NCBI GenBank assembly: GCA_049792815.1
Contig: JBARBG010000176.1
Coordinates: forward strand, 1-42,068
DNA from: DAIDKA01 sp049792815
GTDB lineage: Bacteria; Pseudomonadota; Gammaproteobacteria; Steroidobacterales; Steroidobacteraceae
Length of the DNA stretch: 42,068 bases
Reading direction: 5' to 3'
Both the position numbers and the translations under genes were made by a program. The number at the start of each line of letters is the position of its first letter. Within the stretch, counting starts at the first letter, position 1. The notes under the pieces are model-generated. The model searched no databases and was not told the DNA's origin. It saw nothing but the letters and a program-made list of their open reading frames with translations. Of the stretch, positions 8,359-16,173 are shown piece after piece.

Positions 8359-9146
8359 CTCAATCACCGTCGATGCAGGGCAAGGTGGTCGTGATCACCG
8401 GTGGCGCGGGCATGATCGGCCATGCCACGGCCATGACTGTGGCCAGGGCGGGGGCCGATGTGATGCTTGTGGACATCAACGCTGCCGCGTTGGCGGCGCG
8501 CCGCGGCGCCGTTGCGGCACTGGGCAGGCACGTCGAGACCGTGGTCGCCGATGTCAGCAAGGCCGCCGATGTCCAAGGCTATGTGGCGCGGGCCCTGGAA
8601 GTGTTCGGGCGCATCGACGGGTTCTTCAACAACGCCGGCATGGAAGGCAAGCTTGGCCCGATCTACGAGTACGACGAAGCGGAGTTCGATCGGATCGTCG
8701 CGGTGAACCAGAAGGGTATCTTCCTGGGACTGCGCCATGTTCTGCCGGTGATGCTGGACCAGGGCCACGGTGCGGTGGTCAATACCGGATCGATTGCCAG
8801 CGAACGCGGCCTGGCCGGCGCCTGTGCCTACAACGCAACCAAGCACGCCGTCATCGGTCTCACGCGTACCGCGGCCAGTGAAGTGGGCGCGAAAGGTGTG
8901 CGGGTCAATGCGGTGATGCCCGGCGTCATCGACACGCCGTTGCTTGAGGCCATGGTGCGGATGATGTTCAAGGGTGACGTGGCCGCGGGCAAGAAGGTGC
9001 TGGGCAAGGTCGCCACCATGGACCGCATCGGCACGCCGGAGGAAGTGGGCGAGGTCGTGACCTTCCTGCTGTCGGAGGCCGCGAGCTTCGTGAATGGCGC
9101 GGCCTGGGCCGTCGACGGCGGCGCCCTGGCGACCATCCGGCACTGA
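8355..9146 (+). CDS. short-chain dehydrogenase/reductase (SDR), classical type
   Basis: A 263-residue classical SDR. The cofactor-binding TGGAGMIG is at residues 15-22, an acidic Asp after the second strand (LVDIN) favours NAD(H), the NNAG strand lies near 92-95, and the catalytic pair Tyr159-x3-Lys163 (YNATK) follows a Ser in NTGSIAS. The C-terminal FVNGAAWAVDGG is the usual substrate-loop end. SDRs oxidise secondary alcohols or reduce ketones. Next to LigF-like GSTs, a C-alpha dehydrogenase role such as LigD/LigL/LigN in aryl-ether catabolism is tempting, but this is inference from context. It starts in an ATGA overlap with the 69-residue gene. Confidence 0.93.
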   Translation: MTQSPSMQGKVVVITGGAGMIGHATAMTVARAGADVMLVDINAAALAARRGAVAALGRHVETVVADVSKAADVQGYVARALEVFGRIDGFFNNAGMEGKLGPIYEYDEAEFDRIVAVNQKGIFLGLRHVLPVMLDQGHGAVVNTGSIASERGLAGACAYNATKHAVIGLTRTAASEVGAKGVRVNAVMPGVIDTPLLEAMVRMMFKGDVAAGKKVLGKVATMDRIGTPEEVGEVVTFLLSEAASFVNGAAWAVDGGALATIRH

Positions 9147-9169
9147 CGCGGGCACGGGGGAGGCTGCGC

Positions 9170-9955
9170 ATGCTGACGATTTATCATTGGGAGCCCAACG
9201 CGAACTCGGGCAAGCCGATTCTTGCGGCCTTCGAGAAGGGCGTGGAGTTCGAGAGCCGCTACATCGACATGCTGGCCTTCGAACAGCACGCCCCGGACTA
9301 CCTGAAGGTCAACCCCAACGGTACGGTGCCGGCCATGCTTCATGACGGCGTGCTGGTGCCCGAATCCACGGTGATGATGGAGTACATCGATGGCAGCTTC
9401 GCCGGGCCGAAGCTGCGCCCCGAGGATCCCTTCGAGCGCTGGCGCATGCGCTGGTGGTGCCGCTATTTCGACCAGGTGGTGGGCCCTTCGATCAGCATGT
9501 TCGGCTGGAGCTTTTTCGTCGGGCCGGCCATGCGGCAGCGAGATCCCGAGGAATTGCGGGCGCGCATCGAGCGCATTCCGCTCAAGGAGCGCCGCATCGC
9601 CTGGTCCAAGGCCATCTACGGCACCTTCTCGCCGGAGGAAATGGCCGAGTCCGGCCGGCGCATCGCGCAGGGCGTGAGGCAGCTGGAAGCGGCGCTGGGG
9701 GAGCGGCCCTGGGTCGCGGGCAATTCCTACTCGATCGCCGATATCGCCGGGTTCAACATGCTGGCGGGGCTGCCGCTGATGAATCCGCAGGTGGCCAACG
9801 ATGCGGTGACGCCGCATATCCTGGAGTGGTTGCGCAAGATCAACGAGCGGCCCGCCATCCGCAAGAGCTTTGCATTGGGGCGCACCGAGCTCGTGCGACG
9901 TTACGCGCACCTGGATCGCCAGGCCACGCCTGGAGCGGGACGCTCCCATGCTTGA
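9170..9955 (+). CDS. glutathione S-transferase, LigF beta-etherase-like
   Basis: A 261-residue two-domain GST: a thioredoxin-fold part (residues ~1-80, starting MLTIYHWEPNANSGKP, then FEQHAPDYLKVNPNGTVPAML, with the cis-proline in TVPA) and a helical domain ending with NSYSIADIAGFN. The ANS triplet near residue 12 and the FEQH segment match my memory of LigF, the glutathione-dependent beta-aryl-ether cleaving enzyme of Sphingobium SYK-6. A strong GGGGGAGG ribosome site precedes the ATG. The next GST gene overlaps its end by 8 bases. Glutathione transfer is likely; ether cleavage is a hypothesis. Confidence 0.88.
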   Translation: MLTIYHWEPNANSGKPILAAFEKGVEFESRYIDMLAFEQHAPDYLKVNPNGTVPAMLHDGVLVPESTVMMEYIDGSFAGPKLRPEDPFERWRMRWWCRYFDQVVGPSISMFGWSFFVGPAMRQRDPEELRARIERIPLKERRIAWSKAIYGTFSPEEMAESGRRIAQGVRQLEAALGERPWVAGNSYSIADIAGFNMLAGLPLMNPQVANDAVTPHILEWLRKINERPAIRKSFALGRTELVRRYAHLDRQATPGAGRSHA

Positions 9956-10736
9956 GCTGTATCACTGGGAGCCCAACGGCAGCTGGCTCAAGCCGCTGAT
10001 TGCGCTGCATGAGAAGGCACTGAAGTTCCAGAGCCGCTACGTCGAGGTGCTGACCCTTGAGCAGCATGGTCCGGAATACCTCGTGGCCTCGCGTGAGACG
10101 CAGCTGCCTCTGGAAGGCGAGGGACCCATCCTCATCCATGATAGCCGGCAGATCACCGAGTCGCTGTTCATCATGGAGTATCTCGAGGATGCTTTCCCGG
10201 AGCCGGCGCTGCGTCCGGCGGAACCGATCCTGCAGGCCAGAATTCTGGCCTGGGGCCGCTTCATCAACGAAGTGTTCATGCCCGCCGTGAGCACGCTGGG
10301 CTGTCACGCCTATCTGGCGCCGCAGCTCAAGGCGCGCCCGTCAGCGGCAGCGGCCGAGCTCGCCGCGCGGATCCCGAGCCTTTACTTGCGCGAGGGCTGG
10401 CAGAGCGCGCTCGCGAACCTTTATCCGCACGAGCTCCTCGAGGATTCGCGGCGCAAGGTGGCGCTGGCCGTGCGGCGCCTGGAGGCGGGCCTGGCGAGCG
10501 CGTCATGGCTGGTGGGCGACACGTATACCCTGGCGGACATCGATGCCTTTTCGATCTGCCTGTCACTGCCGAAACTGACACCGGACCTGGTAAATGCCGG
10601 TACCACCCCGCAGCTGCTCAAGTGGCTGGCGTGTATCCATGAGCGGCCGGCGGTGCGTGCGGCACTGGCCATGAGCCGCACCGGGCGGTCGGATGAGGCC
10701 TTTGCACCCGGGCCTGAGCATTCACGCTGGGGATAG
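9948..10736 (+). CDS. glutathione S-transferase, second paralogue
   Basis: A 262-residue GST paralogous to its upstream neighbour (MLELYHWEPNGSWLKP against MLTIYHWEPNANSGKP). The start at 9948 overlaps the preceding gene by 8 bases; a start further upstream would only re-read it. It differs in that ANS is replaced by NGSW, and the loop holding the cis-proline reads TQLPLEGEGPI instead of a plain VPAL, so glutathione binding or substrate may differ. The C-terminal GDTYTLADIDAF helix cap is intact. It may form a heterodimer with the adjacent GST, since the genes are translationally coupled. Substrate unknown. Confidence 0.86.
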   Translation: MLELYHWEPNGSWLKPLIALHEKALKFQSRYVEVLTLEQHGPEYLVASRETQLPLEGEGPILIHDSRQITESLFIMEYLEDAFPEPALRPAEPILQARILAWGRFINEVFMPAVSTLGCHAYLAPQLKARPSAAAAELAARIPSLYLREGWQSALANLYPHELLEDSRRKVALAVRRLEAGLASASWLVGDTYTLADIDAFSICLSLPKLTPDLVNAGTTPQLLKWLACIHERPAVRAALAMSRTGRSDEAFAPGPEHSRWG

Positions 10737-10797
10737 TGAGGAATGTCGCGCCATCATGATTTATCTGGCCGAAAAGTGCGGCCAGCTTCTGCCCACC
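10735..10797 (+). pseudogene. GST gene relic (fragment of the thioredoxin-fold domain)
   Basis: Directly after the second GST stop, one frame reads SEECRAIMIYLAEKCGQLLPT (shown here up to 20 residues at a time: SEECRAIMIYLAEK, then CGQLLP). This closely matches the 'ESxAIxxYLAEKxGxLLP' end of the glutathione-binding domain in many GSTs. No start, no N-terminal half and no helical domain are present, and the surrounding codons look random. It is not part of either neighbouring gene, both of which have their own complete versions. Best read as the remains of a fourth GST, lost by deletion. The rest of the gap to 10886 shows nothing else. Confidence 0.5.
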
Positions 10798-10886
10798 GCT
10801 ACCAGCGCGCGGTGCCACCACCCGCGGACCTTGGAACCGGCGATGCCAAGACGGTGGCGGGCGCGCGCAAGTTCCTGGCTTGATTC

Positions 10887-11648
10887 TCAGTGGACTTCGC
10901 CGCTGAAGGTGCGCAAGGCGGGATTGGTCCGGTCGGGCATGGCGAACGCCGCCTTGACGCCCGGGCGTTCAATCATGCGTGCCACCCAGCGGGTCAGATG
11001 GGGCGCGCGTGAGCCCACCTGCATCTGTGGAAACAGCCGCTCCAGGGCCATGCCCCCGATGGCAAAGAAATTGATGTCGGCCAGCGTGTAGCTGTCGCCG
11101 GCCAGCCAGGCGGTCTGCTGCAACTGACGTTCGACCTTGTCCACCGCCACTTCGATCTTGCGGGTGGCGTTGGCCAGGTCGGCCTCGCTGAACCCGGAAC
11201 GGGCGGTACGCCATTTCTCACGCTGCTCGTACAGGGGGATGCGCGCCATCAGCCGTTCGAATTCTCCTGCCTCCACTGACCGCGCGATGGCGCCGACCAG
11301 GCGATGCCAGCCATGCATGGAGACGAAGTTCATGACATGTTCGTCGCAGAACTTGTTCCAGTAGCGCATGCGCGCCTTGCCCAGGGCATCCGCCGGGCGC
11401 AGCGGCGGCGCCTCAGGAAACGCATCCTCCAGGTATTCACCGATCACCGTGGTGTGCGTGATGATGTGCCCGTCGTGATCCAGAACCGGCACCTGGCCTT
11501 CTGGATTGATGGCCACGAACCACGGCTCGTGCTGCTCGAACTTGTGCAGGTCGATATAGACGCTGTCAAAGGGCAGCCCCTTTTCCTTGATGGTGATCAG
11601 TGTCTTCAAAGAGTTGGCGACCGGCTCGGCGTGGTACAGCTTCAGCAT
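10887..11648 (-). CDS. glutathione S-transferase, LigF beta-etherase-like (third paralogue)
   Basis: A 253-residue GST on the opposite strand, convergent with the other two. It is the closest of the three to what I remember of LigF: LKLYHAEPVANSLKT, KFEQHEPWFVAINPEGQVPVL, THTTVIGEYLEDAFPE and LRPADALGKARMRYW follow that protein nearly segment by segment. The cis-proline (QVPVL) and the ANS triplet are intact, and the helical domain ends with GDSYTLADINFFAI. A GGGAGG-like ribosome site is present. It is divergent from an NTF2-like gene at 11739 across 90 bases. Glutathione-dependent cleavage of a beta-aryl ether or a related electrophile is the leading hypothesis; a search and assay are needed for the name. 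Confidence 0.88.
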   Translation of the reverse strand: MLKLYHAEPVANSLKTLITIKEKGLPFDSVYIDLHKFEQHEPWFVAINPEGQVPVLDHDGHIITHTTVIGEYLEDAFPEAPPLRPADALGKARMRYWNKFCDEHVMNFVSMHGWHRLVGAIARSVEAGEFERLMARIPLYEQREKWRTARSGFSEADLANATRKIEVAVDKVERQLQQTAWLAGDSYTLADINFFAIGGMALERLFPQMQVGSRAPHLTRWVARMIERPGVKAAFAMPDRTNPALRTFSGEVH

Positions 11649-11738
11649 GGGAGGCTTCCTCGGGATTGATCAGGACTTGCCCTGGGGCATTATCGTACAC
11701 TTCGACGGCCAACTGATTCCGGGCAGGAGAGGTGCGCG

Positions 11739-12203
11739 ATGTCCGAAGTGCTGAGCGCCATGGAGCGCATGGAAATCGAGAGGGCCTGCGAGCGACTGAC
11801 CTATGCCTATGGACGGGCGCTGGATCTGGGCGACATGAACGCCGCGGCGGACTGTTTTGCCGAGCACGGCAGCTTCGCGCGGCCGATGAATCCCGGGCAG
11901 ATCATCCAGGGTCGTGAGGCCATCCGCACGTCGCTGCTGACGCGACCGAAGACGTTGCTGACCAAGCATCTGACCACCAGCGTGATGATCGATGTCGAGA
12001 GCCGGGATTCGGCGAGCGGTCTGTCCTACCTCACCATGATCGCGACCACGCCTCCCGAAGGGGCGGCCCCGCCCTTCGTTTCCAGCGGCCCGATGTATTT
12101 CGGCGAAATGCGCGACCGCTTCGTGCGCGAACGGGGCGCGTGGAAATTCCTCGAGCGCCGCGGTTCAATCCAGATGAAGTTCTCCGGCGCGCTCCAGGGC
12201 TAG
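11739..12203 (+). CDS. NTF2-like / SnoaL-type protein (aromatic-ring hydroxylase small-subunit fold)
   Basis: A 154-residue protein with the polyketide-cyclase/SnoaL-like layout: an N-terminal helix (IERACERLTYAYGRALDLGDMNAAADCFAEHGSF shown in part as YAYGRALDLGD and ADCFAEHGSF), a central IQGREAI turn, and a final strand with FVRERGAWKFLERRG. AGGAGAGG lies about 6 bases before the ATG. Families of this fold include dehydratases, isomerases and the small subunits of ring-hydroxylating dioxygenases. Its 3' end overlaps the convergent ogt gene by 39 bases, so the two C-termini are read from the same DNA on opposite strands. Role unknown, probably linked to the neighbouring catabolic genes. Confidence 0.82.
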   Translation: MSEVLSAMERMEIERACERLTYAYGRALDLGDMNAAADCFAEHGSFARPMNPGQIIQGREAIRTSLLTRPKTLLTKHLTTSVMIDVESRDSASGLSYLTMIATTPPEGAAPPFVSSGPMYFGEMRDRFVRERGAWKFLERRGSIQMKFSGALQG

Positions 12204-12662
12204 CAGCTGCGCCTTGATCGCCAGGCCACCGGCAAAGCCGGTGAGCGTGCCGTCGGCGCCGATCACCCGGTGGCAGGGCACGATGATGGGAATGGGATTG
12301 CGGCCGTTGGCTGCCCCCACGGCGCGGACCGCCTTGCTGCTGCCGATCTGATCTGCGATCTGCCCATAACTGCGGGTTTCACCAAAGGGAATGGTCCGCA
12401 GCGCCTTCCAGACCTTGTTCTGGAACTGCGTGCCGTTCGGGTCGAGCTTCACGTTGAACGAGCGGCGCTTGCCGGCAAAGTATTCCGCCAGCTCCCGCTG
12501 CGCCTGCCGCAGAACCGGGTGTCGGGGGTCCAGGGTCATGGCGCCGGGGCCCAGCCGTGACGGATCGTCATCCTCCCAAAGCACGGCCGCGAGGCCCCGG
12601 TCGCTGCCCACCAGCGTGAGTTCGCCCACCGGTGATTTCATGGTCTGGTACACATAACTCAT
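12165..12662 (-). CDS. ogt: methylated-DNA--[protein]-cysteine S-methyltransferase
   Basis: A 165-residue suicide repair protein that moves an alkyl group from O6-alkylguanine (or O4-alkylthymine) in DNA to its own cysteine. The active site is Cys130 in IVPCHRVIG, preceded by the DNA-binding helix region with RAVGAANGRNP (residues 113-123). Length is right for Ogt/AdaB. It has no Ada-type regulatory domain; that is carried by the divergent gene at 12817. Its end overlaps the NTF2-like gene by 39 bases. The 154-base gap to the ada-alkA gene holds an inverted repeat that may regulate both. Confidence 0.95.
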   Translation of the reverse strand: MSYVYQTMKSPVGELTLVGSDRGLAAVLWEDDDPSRLGPGAMTLDPRHPVLRQAQRELAEYFAGKRRSFNVKLDPNGTQFQNKVWKALRTIPFGETRSYGQIADQIGSSKAVRAVGAANGRNPIPIIVPCHRVIGADGTLTGFAGGLAIKAQLLALERAGELHLD

Positions 12663-12680
12663 GGCTGGTTCCTCATTTGC

Positions 12681-12738
12681 TCAGGGGCCGAATTCTGGTC
12701 GTCCTGAGGCAGCCTCCGCTGGCGGAATTCGGACCTGA
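12681..12738. promoter_or_regulatory. interrupted inverted repeat between ogt and ada-alkA
   Basis: CCGAATTC at 12688-12695 and its exact reverse complement GAATTCGG at 12725-12732. The match extends outwards as TCAGG(GG)CCGAATTC on the left (12681-12695) and GAATTCGGACCTGA on the right (12725-12738), differing only by one mismatch/insertion. The arms lie about 43 bases apart, roughly four helical turns, in the gap between two divergent alkylation-repair genes. It could be a paired operator bound by the Ada-like regulator. I do not see the E. coli Ada box, so this is a prediction from symmetry and position. Confidence 0.4.
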
Positions 12739-12816
12739 CTGTCAGCCATGCAGGGCCGCCATATCGATGGCCGAAAACCGCTAGTGAGTTCCCGCTGCCG
12801 GTGCCATCATTCTGCC

Positions 12817-14262
12817 ATGGACCTCGATCACGACGCCTGTTACCGGGCGATCAAATTGCGCGATGTGCGCTTCGACGGGCGGTTTTTCACGGCCGTGAAA
12901 ACCACCGGGATCTATTGCCGTCCGGTGTGCCCGGCGCGCACGCCCAAGTCCGGCAATGTCAGTTTCTTCCCCACGGCCGCTGCCGCACAGGAGGCGGGTT
13001 TCCGTCCCTGCCTGCGTTGCCGCCCGGAGACCGCACCGGACATGCCCGCCTGGCGCGGGACTTCGACCACGGTGACCCGCGGTCTGGCGCTGATCGAGCT
13101 CGGCGCTCTGGATGAAGGCCACGTGGACGTGCTGGCCGAACGCCTGGGGTTGGGCGAGCGGCATTTACGGCGGCTGTTCCGCCAGCACCTCGGAGCATCC
13201 CCGATCGGCGTGGCGCAGACGCGCCGCATTCTGCTCGCGAAGCAGCTCATCCATGAGACGCATCTGCCGATGACCGAAATCGCCTTCGCTTCCGGATTTG
13301 GCAGTGTTCGGCGCTTCAATGAGACTTTCCGTGATCTGTTTGGCCGACCGCCGGGTGAGTTGCGCCTCTTAAGCGGGCCTGAGGTCAGCGCGGATTGCAG
13401 CGAGTTCAGCCTGCTGCTGCGCTACAAACCGCCGTACGACTGGCCGGCCATGCTCAGTTTCCTGCAACGGCGCGCCATTCCTGGGGTGGAGCGGGTGGCG
13501 CAGGGCACGTATTCGCGCAGCATCGCGCTCGATGGCGTGCAGGGCCGGATCAGCGTACAGGCAGGCGGGGCCAATGCCCTGCGCGCCAGCATTCGCATCT
13601 CGAGGCTGGCAACCCTGCCCAATATCATCGCCCGGTTGCGGCGGCAGTTTGACCTGGCGGCGGACCCGTTGAGCATCGCAGCACACCTGGGCACCGACCC
13701 GGTGCTGGCGCCGCTTTTGAAAATTCGCCCGGGACTGCGGGTGCCCGGCGCGTGGGACGGATTTGAGCTGGCCATTCGCGCGGTGCTCGGACAACAGATC
13801 AGCGTCGCGGCTGCGATACGTCTGGCGGGACGCCTGGTGAGGGCCTGCGGTGCGCCCCTGGCAGAGCCGGACGGGGACTTGACGCATGTTTTTCCCACCC
13901 CGGAAGCGCTTAGGCGCGTGAATCTGTCGACCTTGGGGCTGCCGCGCAGCCGGGCGGCCACTTTGAGCGGCGTGGCCGCGGCCGCGCTGGAGAATCCGCG
14001 CCTGTTCGGTGCCCACTGCGACCTGGATGAGGCCATCGCGCGCCTGCGCTCGATACGCGGCGTGGGGGAGTGGACCGCCCAGTACATTGCACTGCGGCAG
14101 CTGCGCGAACCGGACGCCTTTCCCGCCGCCGATGTTGGGCTGATGCGCGCCCTTGTCGATGCTCAGGGCCAGCGTCCGACGGCTCCGCAACTGCTGGCGC
14201 GTGCCGAGCCGTGGCGCCCGTGGCGCGCCTACGCGGCCCAGCACCTGTGGGCCAGCGCCTAA
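12817..14262 (+). CDS. Ada regulatory domain - AraC HTH - AlkA DNA-3-methyladenine glycosylase fusion
   Basis: A 481-residue three-part protein. Residues 1-75 are the Ada zinc domain with four cysteines (Cys34, Cys38, Cys65, Cys68), one of which accepts methyl from DNA phosphotriesters. Residues ~85-182 are an AraC-type double helix-turn-helix (LAERLGLGERHLRRLF and EIAFASGFGSVRRFNETF). Residues ~195-481 are an AlkA-type glycosylase with the helix-hairpin-helix GVGEWTAQY (415-423) and catalytic Asp439 in FPAADVGL. It would sense methylated DNA, activate repair genes and remove alkylated purines. The start at 12817 (MDLDHDACY) aligns with Ada starts; an upstream ATG at 12748 adds 23 unlike residues. 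Divergent from ogt. This fusion is common in proteobacteria and actinobacteria. Confidence 0.94.
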   Translation: MDLDHDACYRAIKLRDVRFDGRFFTAVKTTGIYCRPVCPARTPKSGNVSFFPTAAAAQEAGFRPCLRCRPETAPDMPAWRGTSTTVTRGLALIELGALDEGHVDVLAERLGLGERHLRRLFRQHLGASPIGVAQTRRILLAKQLIHETHLPMTEIAFASGFGSVRRFNETFRDLFGRPPGELRLLSGPEVSADCSEFSLLLRYKPPYDWPAMLSFLQRRAIPGVERVAQGTYSRSIALDGVQGRISVQAGGANALRASIRISRLATLPNIIARLRRQFDLAADPLSIAAHLGTDPVLAPLLKIRPGLRVPGAWDGFELAIRAVLGQQISVAAAIRLAGRLVRACGAPLAEPDGDLTHVFPTPEALRRVNLSTLGLPRSRAATLSGVAAAALENPRLFGAHCDLDEAIARLRSIRGVGEWTAQYIALRQLREPDAFPAADVGLMRALVDAQGQRPTAPQLLARAEPWRPWRAYAAQHLWASA

Positions 14263-15635
14263 ATCGCCGCCGGAATCTCCGGCTCCTTCACCCGCAGCAG
14301 CAGCACCATTCCGACCAGCAGAAATGCTATGCCGCTGGCGATACCGATGCGCTGACTGTGGGAAATGGTGGTCACGAGCCCGATCGCCAGGGGTCCGATG
14401 AAGGACGTGGCGGTCCCAGACATGGCGTAGACGCCGAAGAACTCATTGAGCATGGCCGGGGGTGCGAGTTTGCCCATCAGCGCGCGGCTCGAGGACAGAC
14501 CCCCGGTCACGAATGTGGCGGCGAGAACCTGCGCGATGCAGAACACGATGTCGGGAATCGTCGGGAACATGCCTCCATAGCTGTGCAGCGGCAGGTTCAG
14601 TTTGACGAACAGCGCCGTGTCGGGGCTGGTCGAACATACGATCACGATGGCCAGCAATGACCCGGCGACAAAGATCATGGCGCTGCGGCGTGATCCGACC
14701 TTCAGATCCATCCAGCCGGCCAGCGCTCCGGCGAGCGCGGCGGCCACACTGTTCAGCAGGCCCTGAACGATCAGTGCCTCGGCACTCCAGTGCAGGACGC
14801 CGGCGGCATAGATGCCGCTGAAACTCATCAGGACCACGAAGCCTTCGTTGTAGATCATCCTGGCGATCAGAAACACGCCGACGTTGCGGTAGTTGCGCAA
14901 CCGGGTCAGGGTCTCGATCAGGCTGTGCAGTCCCTTGCGGATGGTCGTCGCCATGCCTAAGCGGGTGCCGGCCGTGTCCGGGGTGAACACGAACAGCGGC
15001 AGACCAAAGACCAGCATCCACACCGCCGCCAGCATGCCCACGGCACGCTCCGGTTCATGCATCGCCTTGCTCAATCCGAACAGCGGGTGGGGGTTCCAGC
15101 TCCAGGCGAAGAGGAAGAACAGGAACAGGACGACGCCAAAGGCATTACCCAGCGCGAAACCCATGCCGCTCCAGAACCCGATGCCCTGCGGGGCAATGTT
15201 CGGCAGCATGGCGTTGCAGAAAATGGCTGAGTATTCATAGAAGAGCATGCTGCCGACGATGGCGGCCATGATCCAGATCAGGCCGCCGTCCATTCCCGGC
15301 GTCGCAAACCACAGCGCCGCCATGCTCGGAACGCCGAAGGCAATGCAGCCCACCAGCCAGGGCTTGCGCCGGCCGCCCGCATCGGCGATGGCCCCCAGGA
15401 TCGGCGCCCCGATTGCAACCAGTATGGCGCCCACGGCGCTGGTGTAGCTCCAGATGATCTGGCCGCGCACCGGGTCGGAGATCACCACGGTGCTGAAATA
15501 CGCCGAGAACACGAAGATATTGACCAGCACGTTGTCAGGAATACGTGCTCCGTCGAACAGCGCCCATGACCAGCGCCCGCGCAGGACGTGGCGCCCCGCC
15601 GGCTGGACGCCGGCGGCCGGCATGCTCAGATCCAT
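14259..15635 (-). CDS. MFS transporter, UMF1 (Atg22-like) type
   Basis: A 458-residue inner-membrane protein with about 12 hydrophobic segments. The start of the first membrane span (WSWALFDGARIPDNVLVNIFVFSAYF, shown as WALFDGARIPDN) is the 'WALFDwAnspy' signature of UMF1-type transporters, and GAPILGAIADAGGRRKPWL near residue 80 is the MFS loop 2-3 motif. The ribosome site AGGGGGA is clear. It follows an NTF2-like gene on the same strand after 9 bases, so the two are probably co-transcribed. Its 3' end overlaps the convergent ada-alkA stop by 4 bases. Substrate unknown; uptake or efflux of an organic acid or a degradation intermediate would fit. Confidence 0.88.
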   Translation of the reverse strand: MDLSMPAAGVQPAGRHVLRGRWSWALFDGARIPDNVLVNIFVFSAYFSTVVISDPVRGQIIWSYTSAVGAILVAIGAPILGAIADAGGRRKPWLVGCIAFGVPSMAALWFATPGMDGGLIWIMAAIVGSMLFYEYSAIFCNAMLPNIAPQGIGFWSGMGFALGNAFGVVLFLFFLFAWSWNPHPLFGLSKAMHEPERAVGMLAAVWMLVFGLPLFVFTPDTAGTRLGMATTIRKGLHSLIETLTRLRNYRNVGVFLIARMIYNEGFVVLMSFSGIYAAGVLHWSAEALIVQGLLNSVAAALAGALAGWMDLKVGSRRSAMIFVAGSLLAIVIVCSTSPDTALFVKLNLPLHSYGGMFPTIPDIVFCIAQVLAATFVTGGLSSSRALMGKLAPPAMLNEFFGVYAMSGTATSFIGPLAIGLVTTISHSQRIGIASGIAFLLVGMVLLLRVKEPEIPAAI

Positions 15636-15644
15636 AAGTTCCCC

Positions 15645-16037
15645 CTAGAAGCGTCCGTTGTTGTTCTTGCTGCCGCCGGTGATCGGCTGCATCACGTCCC
15701 AGTGTTCGGCGATCTTGCCATGGGCAATGCGGAACAGATCCACGACCGCAAATCCCTCATCTCCAGGATTAAAGATGACATGGACGTGCGCGGCCACCAG
15801 ATCACCGTCCACCAGCATGCGCTTGACCCGGTGTTCGACGTGCGGATATTTGACCTTGGCCCGATCCAGCATGTCCTTCAGGCCCTGGGAGCCGGTGGCG
15901 GCGCTGGGATTGTGCTGGATATATCCCGGGTCAAACAGCGCATCGACCGCACCGGAGTCAACGGGCCCGAGGACCTCCGCATAGATGCGCTTCACCAGGC
16001 GCAGGTTGGCCAATTCTTGTTTTGTGCGTGCGCTCAT
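15645..16037 (-). CDS. SnoaL-like polyketide-cyclase family (NTF2-fold) protein
   Basis: A 130-residue protein from MSARTKQEL, preceded by GAGAGGGGA; a 36-residue upstream extension is unlike the family and was left out. The pattern YIQHNPSAATGSQGLKDML followed by VVDLFRIAHGKIAEHWDVMQ is the standard SnoaL/ester-cyclase signature, including the His of the YIQHNP motif and the Asp of HWDV. Such proteins catalyse aldol ring closure or isomerisation, or simply bind small ligands. Co-directional with the UMF1 transporter 9 bases downstream, with which it may serve one substrate. Divergent from the secreted DUF8021-like gene. Confidence 0.86.
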   Translation of the reverse strand: MSARTKQELANLRLVKRIYAEVLGPVDSGAVDALFDPGYIQHNPSAATGSQGLKDMLDRAKVKYPHVEHRVKRMLVDGDLVAAHVHVIFNPGDEGFAVVDLFRIAHGKIAEHWDVMQPITGGSKNNNGRF

Positions 16038-16173
16038 TCCCCTCTCCGTGGCCTTGGACTGCCGCGCCGGGCTTGCCAGGCCTGGCGAATACTGCCATTT
16101 TCTCGGCTCGGGCGCGCGCCCTGCGGCATCAACTCGGGACTCCATCCGCTAAATCAACCGGGGTAGCATCACA

